Under the pieces are notes generated by a model. It made no database searches, was not told where the DNA came from, and was given only the letters and a program-made list of their open reading frames with translations. Shown here one piece after another: positions 1 to 9,682 of a stretch of 64,000 nt of DNA (positions are counted from its first letter, which is position 1; each line of letters opens with the position of its first letter). The DNA is from Chaetoderma sp. LZ-2023a (taxonomy: Eukaryota > Mollusca > Caudofoveata > Chaetodermatida > Chaetodermatidae): NCBI GenBank assembly GCA_034401795.1, contig CM067370.1, positions 102,242,028 through 102,306,027 on the forward strand, in the 5' to 3' direction. The position numbers and the translations under genes are program-made.

Positions 1-169
1 TTTTGAAAATAATTTGATTGGGCACTGTTGCTGCCATTATGCAGAAACAGCACCCAGTCAAATTAGTTTCAACATATTCAACAACATCTTACCTGTATAG
101 TTTTCTGGAAATTGAGATTCGGAGAGTGGCCAAACACGGGTGAAGCGCGGGATAAAACTGGATTCCTCC
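1..169. mobile_element. Hairpin MITE family H1, partial copy at the left edge
   Basis: Positions 1-86 form an inverted repeat built on AACTAATTTGACTGGGTGC, and 87-169 match the outer part of copies at 60232 and 61031. The match includes a shared CTTACCTGTATAGTTTTCTG stretch and the end AAAACTGGATTCCTCCA. The rest of the element lies outside the window. It is in the PHRF1 intron only 26 bp from the exon donor at 195. It carries a latent donor (CAG|GTAAG, minus strand, at 93). Confidence 0.7.
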
Positions 170-195
170 AATCGGTAAGTTTTCACCATACATAC

Positions 196-3100
196 CTTTT
201 CCTTGCTTGCCATATTATTTAAGTCCACAGCAGAAGAAGGTATATCATCAGGTGCTGGCTCCTTGGTCGCTTTGTCAAAAGCATCACTGCCTGTCTTACG
301 CGATGCTGCTGATTTAGTGTCTTTACTATGAGCTGAACGTACTACTGAGGCTGATGATGATGATGTTAATGATGACTTTGCTTTAACAACAGGTGACCTA
401 ATAATCATCTGTACATCTTCGTCCATAGGAGACATATCACTATCTACAGGTATAACTTCAACTTGAGAAAAACGTTTAGATTTGCTAGCACTAGAACTAT
501 CTGTAGATTGTTGAGAGGAAACTTTGATTTCTCTAGCAGTATTTGCAAATTTTTCAGAGTTTTTCTTTGCTAATGCAATTGCCTGAAGATTTTGTTTAAT
601 CTTACCCGAGTTTATTTTATTAAGAACGTCTGTGATATTTAGGATCTTGCCCTGCACCTGGGCAAAATCATCATCTTTCTGAGAAGACACTTTCTGTTGC
701 GCAGTATTTGAAACTGCGGACAATGTTGTGTTTCTAGAGACAGTTAATGGGGGTCTGGTTATATTTACTGGAGCGGGTGGTGGTGGTGGAGGGTGGCCTG
801 TATGCTGCATCTGTACAATAGCTGGTGCATCGGGTGTAAGAACACGAGAAATTGGACTGACATGCTGATCTATTGATTCAGTCGGCAACATACTGATTAA
901 AGGAGGACGCTGATCATGGCGTATAATACCACCGGGAAGTGACGCCTCTGGTGCTGCACCTGTAATTGCTGAAAATGAAATTGATGAACTATTGATAACT
1001 GTTTGCTGTGCTGATTCAAGGTTTTGTGTATATGAAACAGCAGGGATTTGGCCTTGTGAGACAGTTTGAAGGCCACCTGGCATATTCTGAACATGTATTA
1101 CTTGTTGTGGATGACTGACAGACCAGCCAAATCTTGCCATGTGTTGCGGTGGTGCTGCACTCGGTCCATCTGGAATACTAAATCTGCTGAATTCAGCTGT
1201 CACTCCTGGAGGACGGTTTATTAGTAATGGAGGGTTCATATTCATTAACAATGGCTGCCGTGGTATTGCGCCAGGAGGTGGAAATCCAGGCTGAGGCATT
1301 AGTCCTATGCCAACACGAACAGGCATATTTGGAGGTGGTAGCATTGTTAACATACGTGGATCACTTTGCATGAGAAAGCTACCATCACCCATTAGTGGTG
1401 GCGGCTGCATATGTCGGGGAATGGCATTACCCATGAGTGGCGGAGGTCCTAGATGCATCATTGGACCAGCCTGGACGTGCATAAGACCCTCTTCTACCGA
1501 TTCGATTCTATAATCATCAGGGCCAGCATCGTCATTACTGTCATCTATCTCCATATCATCTGTTGGATTAGAAGGATCATACAGCATCTCTGTGTCATTC
1601 CTGTCAAATTCATTTCTCATTTCAAACTTATTGTTACCAGGTCTGTCCGGGATCTTGTCATGTGTCCTAGACATATTTTGTTGCTCCCTCATGCGACCAG
1701 GACCAGACTGATTGTTTAGCCAGTCAGGTTGTCTATTATCTCGTCTATCTCTGTTTGATCTGTCTCTGTCTATACCCCTGTCCCGCTCCATACCTCTATC
1801 TCGATCCATACCCCTGTCTCGATCCATACCACGCTCTCTCCCCATACCCCTGTCCCTATCCATACCCCTGTCCCTATCCATACCCCTGTCCCTATCCATA
1901 CCCCTGTCCCTATCCATTCCCCTGTCCCTATCCATACCCCTGTCTCGATCTGTACCACGGTCTCGATCCATACCTCGGTCTCTTTCCATACCCCTATCTC
2001 TGTCTCTATCTCTATCCTTACCCCTGTCTCTATCCATGCCCCTGTTTCTATCTCTATCTTCAGATTGATCTCTGTCAAATCGGCTGCTTCTATTTGTATC
2101 ATCCTCCCATTTGCTGCGCCTATCTGACCTATTCCTATCACGATCCTTTGTCTTATCATCTTCTAAATCTTTCTCTCTGGCTGGCCGACCAAAAAATGTT
2201 GGTAACTGAAAATTAGCTAAAAAGTCTGCCGATTCGCCTATATATTCTACATCATCATCAGACTTATTCTCTTTGGTCAACACATCCTTTTCATTCTCCA
2301 CTGCAGACTTTATTTCTTTCTCGCCTTTTCCTAAGCTGTCATCAACAGAGCTTGGCTCTTTCTGAGAGGAGCTATTACTGTTAGATTTACTTTCTGTTAC
2401 ATCCATTTCTGGAGAAACTGGTTCCTCAATCACAACAACATTCTCATTATTCTCGTTACTTTTTCTGTCATCACTTTCATTATCCTCGTTTTTCCTTTTG
2501 GCATCGCTTACATTATCCTCATTATTCTTTTTGTCCTCTTTAACATTATCTTTACTAATATTTCTATCATCTAGTTCTATACTCTTTCTGTCATCACTCA
2601 CATTATCTTCTCTACTCTTTTTATTACTATCATTATTATCTTGATCTACATCATCAAATGAGCGTTTTTTATGCATATCATCAGATTTCTGAACACTATC
2701 GCCTGATGCCAAATTAGACTCATTCTTACTCTCACTGTAATCGTTTTCCTTTTCCCGATTTTTACGTCTTGGACTCCTGGAGTGTGACCGACTCCATCGA
2801 AGACTACGCCGCTTCTTTCTACCATCATCTGACCGTGAGCCTGATCTGCTTCTACGTGAATGTTTTCCTTTTCGACGACTTCTATTTCGAGATCGTGACC
2901 TAGATCTTGACCGAAATCGTTTTTCCTCAAACCGTGATGACCTGTCCCTTGATCGATCTCGAGACCTCTCCTTATAACTATCTTCTCTCTTTCCCACCTC
3001 TTTGTCTTTTTCACGCCGATTATCTTCTAATCGCTCCTGTCTGTCCTTGTCTTTCTTAAAATCCTTTGGAATATCGGTGTCCTCAATGTTAGAAAACCGT

Positions 3101-4064
3101 GATTCCCTCCTTCCCCTACGTTCCTCTCTTGCTGTCTTACGATCCTTTACTGGTGTCTCATCAGTGGGAGGAATCTCCACTACTTTCCTCTCTCGTTTTC
3201 GCTTTGGAATTCTGGGCAATTCAGAAATAGGTATCCTTGGTTTTCTGTCTGTTTCTGTTTCACTTTCAACAGCCTGGTCCTCGAAAGCACCGTCATCACC
3301 GACTTTAGACCTAACTCCTTCCTTCTGTTCTGAACTTGCTAAAACAACAACACGCATGTCGCCTGCAACAGCAATCGACAGATTCTCCTCATCAATCCCA
3401 TCAGTAACATGAACAGTTGGTGCCGAATGTTTCTTCTCCTCCTTATCTTCAAACTTTGATGGTATCTTTATCACTATTTTCTTACTATCTTTACTTGTCG
3501 CCTTTAATGAGCTAGATTGTTCCTCAAATACAATATCCTTAGGATGTGATGCTATTTTTTCAAACACATCGGCTAAGTCAAAATTTTCACTATTTGTCTT
3601 TCTATCATCAGTAGTTATAGGTGTCTCGTCATTGTCCTCTTCCTTAACCACAGCAATGTTAACATTGTCATGCTCCTCACCTTTATTACATTCCTCTTCA
3701 TCATCATTAGAATCACCAAATATATCTTTACACAACTGAAATTCATTCTCATCAATCTCATCCTCCTCTTCCAGTTTTGGAGTACATATATCATCATCAA
3801 CATCACCGACAACATCATCATCACTATCCTCCGCACTATTTTTCTCACTTAGTTCTGTAATTTTTGTATCTTGCTCCGGTTCAATGACAATTGAGTGCTG
3901 CTGCTCTGAAGCATCCTCAGAATTATCCACTTTTCCATCCTCGACCAATTCAACTGCTTTTTCATCATCAGTTGCATGGTTTGCATCATGTATGGAGTCC
4001 AAGCTGTTGCTATTTTCATTAGCAATATTGACATCTGAGATTGGCTTTTGGACAGTGAGTGAAC
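196..4064 (-). CDS. PHRF1: PHRF1 giant exon: acidic, RS, MDRDRG-repeat and proline-rich regions
   Basis: This exon of about 1,290 codons runs from acceptor TTTCTGCTTCAG to donor AAAAG|GTATGT on the minus strand. The open frame extends beyond both splice sites (4161 to 58), but the extra ends are intron read-through. Exon residues in order: acidic, Asp/Glu-rich (about 1-250); ISELPRIPKRKRERK (about 279), a PHRF1 hallmark; an Arg/Ser (RS) domain (about 368-438); a Lys/Asp/Asn-rich stretch; MDRDRG hexapeptide repeats (about 670-765); LYDPSNPT (about 828), like PHRF1 VYDPSDPT; a Met/Pro-rich region (about 870-940); and ITDVLNKINSGK (about 1142). It ends ASKEK. PHRF1 normally ends in an SRI-like CTD-binding domain, so that part should be encoded left of position 1. 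The YDPSNPT motif lies after the RS domain here but before it in the human protein as I recall it. Confidence 0.88.
1765..2060 (-). repeat. 18-bp coding minisatellite encoding MDRDRG repeats
   Basis: In the PHRF1 giant exon an 18-bp unit (plus-strand CCCCTGTCCCTATCCATA and variants) is repeated about 16 times, giving MDRDRG, MERDRG and TDRDRG hexapeptides. The central units, about 1840-1930, are nearly identical and the outer units are diverged. Because the unit is a multiple of 3, copy-number change keeps the frame. Confidence 0.9.
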
Positions 4065-4553
4065 CTGAAGCAGAAACAAAATTATAATGTGTAAAAAGCC
4101 TTTGACCTCTTGAGCTATAGATACACTTCTTAGACACCAAAGACAACCATCCACCTTCCACACAAATTTGATCTAGATCCTTTCAGGAGAACTCGAGTTA
4201 CATGTATCACGCAAGACATTTTAAAACCATTTCCATGACCATGACATTTGACCCTTTGGTCCAAAAATTAATAAACATTTTCTGGACAAGTCCAACCTCC
4301 CACCCAGGTTTGGTGAAGATTCTTTCAGTAAAACACACATTATTGCACCATAGACATTTTTAAAACCCTTTCGATGACCTTTGACTTTAGACCCCAAGTG
4401 TAAAGATACTTTCAATATCTATGAGCTATCATACTGGACAGTCACCGCAGGCATGTAGGCAGGCAGATGCAGTCCATCCATCTGTCTGCCCAGTCGCCAC
4501 GCCAGTCCATTTTCCCGCCCGCCCGCCCACACCGGTCCGTTTGCCCGCCCTCC
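4065..4553. repeat. Intron start with a dispersed-repeat-like sequence
   Basis: No exon is visible. About 4210-4400 holds a repeat-like text with phrases such as TTTGACCCTTTGGTCCAAAA and TTTGGTGAAGATTCTTTCAGT, and two related halves (TTTTAAAACC..TGACC at about 4221 and 4362). It leads into the GACA microsatellite, which suggests a non-autonomous element ending in simple repeat. Confidence 0.4.
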
Positions 4554-4623
4554 CATCAGACAGACAGACACACAGAGACGGACATACACAGACAGACAAA
4601 CACAGGCAGGCAGGCAGGCAGGC

Positions 4624-4690
<67 letters not shown>

Positions 4691-4704
4691 GACAGACAGA
4701 GACA
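4554..4704. repeat. (CAGA)n microsatellite
   Basis: CAGA/GACA tetranucleotide repeat, pure from about 4622 to 4690 and imperfect on both sides (CACAGAGACGG, GGCAGGCAGG). It creates long spurious open frames on both strands. Confidence 0.95.
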
Positions 4705-4861
4705 TTCTATGGCGACTCATAATAGACAGATGTCTTAGGATCTGAAGGAGAAACAACTGCCTAGCAAAGCTATTTTGAGGAAATTAGTTAATTAATGGAT
4801 AGACATTTTAGATTTAGATCATGAGTCGCGACCCTGTCAAACATTAATGAGTATGGTCTTG

Positions 4862-4947
4862 CAAAAAGCTTTCTCATACAAAAAATATTTTAAACAGAGT
4901 AAATCTGCATTGGATCTTTGTTTAATCACAGAAAACTCAGTAGGATG
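4862..4947 (+). repeat. Diverged tail fragment of the 1.17-kb segment
   Basis: GCTTTCTCATAC .. GCATTGGATCTTTGTTTAATC matches the last ~100 bp of the 1.17-kb segment (GCTTTCTCATACATG .. GCGTTGGATCTTTGTTAAATC). It lies just left of the first satellite monomers. Confidence 0.7.
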
Positions 4948-4992
4948 ATAAAATAGTTAAACCTGTCTATAATGGTCACCTACTTTTGGGGC

Positions 4993-5216
4993 CAAAAGAT
5001 GGGAGTTCTTTAAGATGGGTGGCAGCCAAAAGATGGCAGTTCTTTAAGATGGTTGCCGGCCAAAGGATGGCAGTTCTTTAAGATGGGTGGGCAAAAGATG
5101 GCAATCCTTTAAGATGGGTGGGCAAAAGATGGCAGTTCTTTAAGGTGGGTGGCTAAAAGATGGCAGCTCAAGCTGGGTGGGCAAATGATAGCAGTCCTTT
5201 AAGATGGGTGACGCAT
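4993..5216 (+). repeat. 31-bp satellite, left-edge block (diverged)
   Basis: First monomers of the array, irregular in length (for example GGTGGCAGCC, GGTTGCCGGCC), as expected at an array edge. It ends in TTTAAGATGGGTGACGCAT, the standard lead-in to the 1.17-kb segment. Confidence 0.9.
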
Positions 5217-5500
5217 GATGGTGTAATTTTGAAAACAGTAGTGCTGGAAGAGGACTCATGAAATATGTGTATATGTGAAAGATTCTAAGCAATCAAAGTT
5301 TACAAAGTTCCACGCTAAAAAAATCAATAAAACAGGAGCTCCGCAAATGGCGCATAATACCTCGCCATAATGACAAACCAATGAATGAGAGCTATCAGAA
5401 AGTAGCGATTTCTTCCTCAAACCTAGATTTCTTATATAGTTTCAACGCCATCCGCTAAACGGTCTAGAGTTATCGTCCAGAAACCAATTTTCATGATGGC
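5217..5500 (+). repeat. Truncated 1.17-kb segment (copy C0)
   Basis: Matches the first ~284 bp of the 1.17-kb segment (GGTGTAATTTTGAAAACAGTAG..). It switches to satellite inside TTCATGATGGCC: other copies continue ACTGGTGGCTGG, this one AAAAGATGGCAG. GATGGCC is common to both partners. Confidence 0.9.
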
Positions 5501-6575
5501 CAAAAGATGGCAGTCCTTTAAGATGGGTGGTCAAAAGATGGCAGTCCTTTAAGATGGGTGGCCAAAAGATGGCAGTCCTTTAACATGGGCGGCCAAATGA
5601 TGGCAATCCTTTAACATGGGTGGCCAAAAGATGGCAGTCCTTTAAGATGGGTGGCCAAATGATTACAGTCCTTTAAGATGGGTGGCCAAAAGATGGCAGT
5701 CCTTTAACATGGGTGGTCAAAAGATGGCAGTCCTTTAACATGGGTGGCCAAAAGATGGCAGTCCTTTAAGATGGGTGGCCAAAAGATGGTAGTCCTTTAA
5801 GATTGGTGGCCAAATGATTACAGTCCTTTAAGATGGGCGGCCAAAAGATGGCAGTCCTTAAAGATGGGTGGCCAAATGATAACAGTCCTTTAAGATGGGT
5901 GGCCAAAGGATGGCAGTACTTTAAGATGGGTGGCCAAATGATGGCAGTTCTTTAAGATGGGTGGCCAAATGATACCAGTCCTTTAAGATGGGTGGCCAAA
6001 AGATGGCAGTCCTTTAAGATGGGTGGCCAAAAGATGGCAGTCCTTTAACATGGGTGGCCAAATGATGGCAATCCTTTAAGATGGGTGGCCAATTGATTAC
6101 AGTCCTTTAAGATGGGTGGCCAAAAGATGGCAGTCCTTTAACATGGGTGGCCAAAAGATGGCAGTCCTTTAAGATGGGTGGCCAAAAGATGGTAGTCCTT
6201 TAAAATGGGTGGCCAAATGATTACAGTCCTTTAAGATGGGCGGCCAAAAGATGGCAGTACTTTAAGATGGGTGGCCAAATGATGGCAGTTCTTTAAGATG
6301 GGTGGCCATATGATGGCAGTCCTTTAAGATGGGTGGCCAAAAGATGGCAGTCCTTTAAGATGGGTGGCCAAAAGATGGCAGTCCTTTAAGATGGGTGGCC
6401 AAAAGATGACAGTTCTTTAAGATGGGTGGCCAAATGATGGCAGCCCTTTAAGATCGCAGGCCAAAAGATGTCAGTCCTTTAAGATGGGTGGCCAAATGAT
6501 GAGTCCTTTAAGATGGGTGGCCAAAAGATGGCAGTTCTTTAAGACGGGTGGTCAAATGATGGCAGTCCTTTAAGA
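5501..6575 (+). repeat. 31-bp satellite block
   Basis: About 35 monomers of AAGATGGGTGGCCAA plus AAGATGGCAGTCCTTT with scattered variants (GATTACAG, GATACCAG, AACATGGG). It continues on the far side of the hAT-like insertion. Confidence 0.97.
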
Positions 6576-7731
6576 TAGAGCCAATGATTTTCCGTTTCAA
6601 AATAACATGTTTTCCATTTCAGGATATATTAAATTCCGTTTCGTCACCGGTCTCCTAATTTTTCAGCTTCAAATGCATCATAATGTGTTGCTATCTCCCC
6701 ATGGTTACCACCAACCCTTTGTAGGTATGCTTCTCCAGAGGCCAAAAGTATAATGAGGCATTGGTAATTCAATAAATATGATATTTCAGTGAGGTAACAA
6801 GCAATATTAGATAGAATTTAAATCCAGAACTTCACCCTTAAAATTCAAGCCCATTAAATTACCAATGAAACATCACAATTCTGGACTCAGTCAATTGTCA
6901 CTACAGCAAATTGTGTGTGTGTGTGCGTGACTGCAAATATTTGTGACGTAACGCATAGGGTTTAACAGGTGCAATATGGCAAATGTTTCTACACTTGCTT
7001 TATAATACATATACCGGGAACTAGTGACTGCTAATCGCGCGTGCCCGGGCACATGCTCGAAATGCTAAAAAGTCAATTAGAATTAGTCTGCGTAACAGTC
7101 TATCCAGCTTGTCAGATTGCGCCCGGAACACGTTTGTGTACTGGGAACGTGTCAGATTGAGCAATGGTCCGCCATTTTATACTTTAGATTTGCCGCTTCA
7201 ATAGTTTTAAAAAGGCGTGAAAATGACAAAATATTGAATGTTGATGTTCTCTAGCGTTATATATGAATGTTTTATCAAGTTTCTTGGTTATGCATCGTCG
7301 TAATTTAACTCTAAACGTCAAGAAAGGGCTTCTATGGGTTTTAATTTCGCGTAAAATTTTGGAATTATGTACAGGAAAGATATCATCTCTGTGTACCGGA
7401 AAGACATCTCCGTGTACCGGAAGGACACGAAACAAAGTCTTGCGCATTGGAGTAAACGGATGTAATACGTTTGTCGTGATTTGGGAATATTTTGACATAA
7501 GCGAACTCTACTACTTTGCGATAGACATCAAATAACGCCAATTTTAATGATAATAAGCGAGAAATTTAAGTAAAATTAATATTTTCACCGAGATGGTCAA
7601 TTATTTAATGCGATTATATCTAGTTTTTGTGGAAAACATTTAATTGTCACCAAGATACCAGATTCCGTTTCAATATGTCCATTCCGCAAATTCCGTCCAT
7701 TTACCGCGATCACGGAAAATCATTGCCTCTA
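6576..7731. mobile_element. hAT-like non-autonomous DNA transposon inserted in the satellite
   Basis: A 1,156-bp insertion bounded by 20-bp terminal inverted repeats TAGAGSCAATGATTTTCCGT (one mismatch, S). It is flanked by exact 8-bp direct repeats CTTTAAGA at 6568-6575 and 7732-7739, a satellite-derived target duplication. TIRs starting TAGAG and an 8-bp duplication fit the hAT superfamily. Subterminal ATTCCGTTTC-like words recur at both ends. Only a 104-residue open frame (7498-7184, minus) exists; I see no transposase motifs, so the element is non-autonomous. Confidence 0.85.
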
Positions 7732-8526
7732 CTTTAAGATGAGTGGCCAAATGATGGCAGTTCTTTAAGATGTGTGGCCAAATGATGGCAGTTCTTTAAG
7801 ATGGGTGGCCAAATGATGGCAGTTCTTTAAGATGAGTGGCCAAATGATGGCAGTTCTTTAAGATGGGTGGCCAAATGATGGCAGTTCTTTAAGATGGGTG
7901 GCCAAATGATTACAGTCCTGTAAGATGGGTGGCCAAAAGATGGCAGTCCTTTAAGATGGGTGGCCAAATGATTACACTCCTTTAAGATGGGTGGCCAAAT
8001 GATTACAATCCTTTAAGATGGGTGGCCAACATATGGCAGTCCTATAAGATGGGTGGCCAAAAGATGGCAGTCCTTTAAGATGGGTGGCCAAAAGATGGCA
8101 GTCCCTTAAGATGGGTGGCCAAAAGATGGCAGTCCTTTAAGATGGGTGGCCAAATGATTACAGTCCTTTAAGATGGGTGGCAAAATGATGGCAAACCTTT
8201 AAGATGAGTGGCCAAAAGATGGCAGTCCTTTAAGATGGGTGGCCAAATGATTACAGTCCTTTAAGATGGGTGGCCAACATATGGCAGTCCTTTAAGATGG
8301 GTGGCCAACATATGGCAGTCCTTTAAGATGGGTGGCCAAAAGATGGCAGCCCTTTAAGATGGCAGGCCAAACGATGTCAGTCCTTTAAGATGAGTGGCCA
8401 AATGATGGCAGTTCTTTTAGATGGGTGGCCAAATGATGGCAATCATTTAAGATGGGTGGGCAAAAGATGGCAGTTCTTCAAGCTGGGTGGGCAAATGACA
8501 GCAGTCCTTTAAGATGGGTGACGCAT
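7732..8526 (+). repeat. 31-bp satellite block
   Basis: About 25 monomers between the hAT-like element and copy C1, rich in the AAATGATGGCAGTTC and AACATATGGCAG variants. It ends with the lead-in CAAGCTGGGTGGGCAAATG and GGTGACGCAT. Confidence 0.97.
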
Positions 8527-9682
8527 GATGGTATAATTTTGAAAACAGTAGTGCTGGAAGAGGACTGATGAAACATGTGTATATGTGAAAGATTCTAAGC
8601 AATCAAAGTTTCCAAAGTTCTACGCTAAAAAAATCAATAAAACAGGAGCTCCGCAAATGGCGCATAATACCTCGCCATAATGACAAACCAATGAATGAGA
8701 GCTATCAGAAAGTAGCGATTTCTTCCTCAAACCTAGATTTCTTATGAAGTTTCAACGCCATCCGCTAAACGGTCTAGAGTTATCGTCCAGAAACCAATTT
8801 TCATGATGGCCACTGGTGGCTGGCATCCATATTGGATTTCAGATCATTTTCTATTTCGATAGGTTTCCTCCTCAGAGGTAGTCCAGTCATCCTATGACGC
8901 AGCAAAGCGATACGCTAAACGGAAATGGAATTATCATTCAGAAACCGATTTTCAAGATGGCCACCAATGGTTGGCGGCCATATTGGATTTAGGATCATCT
9001 TCGATTTCGATAACTTTATTCCTCAGACCTAGTGAAGTCATCCTATGTTTCAAAGCAGTCCAACGATCAGTAATTGAATCACCAAGATGGCTGCCCTTGG
9101 CTCACGGGCATCTTGAATTTCGGATTAAATTGTCGATTTCGATAGGTTTCTTATCCACACCTAGTCCAAGAACCCTATGAAGTTTCAAAGTGATCTGATA
9201 AACTTTAGCGGAGCTCTCATGCAGAAACTAATTATCAAGATGGCCCCCAGTGGTTGGTGGCCATATTGAATTTCGGATCATTGTCAATTTTGAGATTTCT
9301 TCTCCAGACCTAGTCCAAGAACCCTATGAAGTTTCAAAGCCCACCAATCTGCACAGATGGCGCCATCACATAATACACTGCCATTGTTTGGTAGGGTATA
9401 AAGATGTCAATAACTAGCTTTATAAGATGTTATTATTACCCATTTTATTGGTTGATTATTATGTAATTAAATTATTGGTCTTCATTCTTATTTTTTTAGA
9501 TCTGTGGTGTGGAATGATAATGAAAGTGTTTTCATAATAAATCAGCGCTTTCTCATACATGTAAATTTTTCAGCAGAGTTGTTCTGCGTTGGATCTTTGT
9601 TAAATCATAGAAAGCTCTACCGATCCTAAATCAGTTCAAGATATTTGATATGAATTATATAAAACCATTAGATTACATGTAC
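8527..9682 (+). repeat. 1.17-kb segment copy C1 (ancestral-type variants)
   Basis: Full copy of 1,156 bp. It has an 11-bp deletion near ATTGAATCACCAAGATGG and the variants CATCACATAAT, TTCATAATAAATC and AAGATATTTG, shared with C10 and the solo copy C11 but not with C2-C9. Its open frame of 69 codons is a repeat artefact. Confidence 0.95.

Noticed and set aside
58-195. Treating the whole open frame 4161-58 as one exon, with donor at 93
   Set aside because: Positions 1-169 match a dispersed MITE, and a stronger donor AAAAG|GTATGT at 196/195 ends the exon at ASKEK, which fits the PHRF1 protein better.
1712-2216. Plus-strand open frames opposite the MDRDRG repeat (SIPLSLSIPLSL.., YPCPYPYPC..)
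   Set aside because: Antisense shadows of the PHRF1 minisatellite.
4065-4161. Upstream end of the open frame (MEGGWLSLVS..) as the protein start
   Set aside because: A polypyrimidine-AG acceptor ends at 4065 and the phase and motif (NRD-G-SL) join to the exon at 50818.
4421-4756. Open frames over the CAGA repeat on both strands
   Set aside because: Tetranucleotide repeats stay open by chance in several frames; there is no non-repeat coding content.
7184-7498. 104-codon frame inside the hAT-like element as a transposase
   Set aside because: Far too short for a hAT transposase and no catalytic or dimerisation motif is visible; a plus-strand frame overlaps it.
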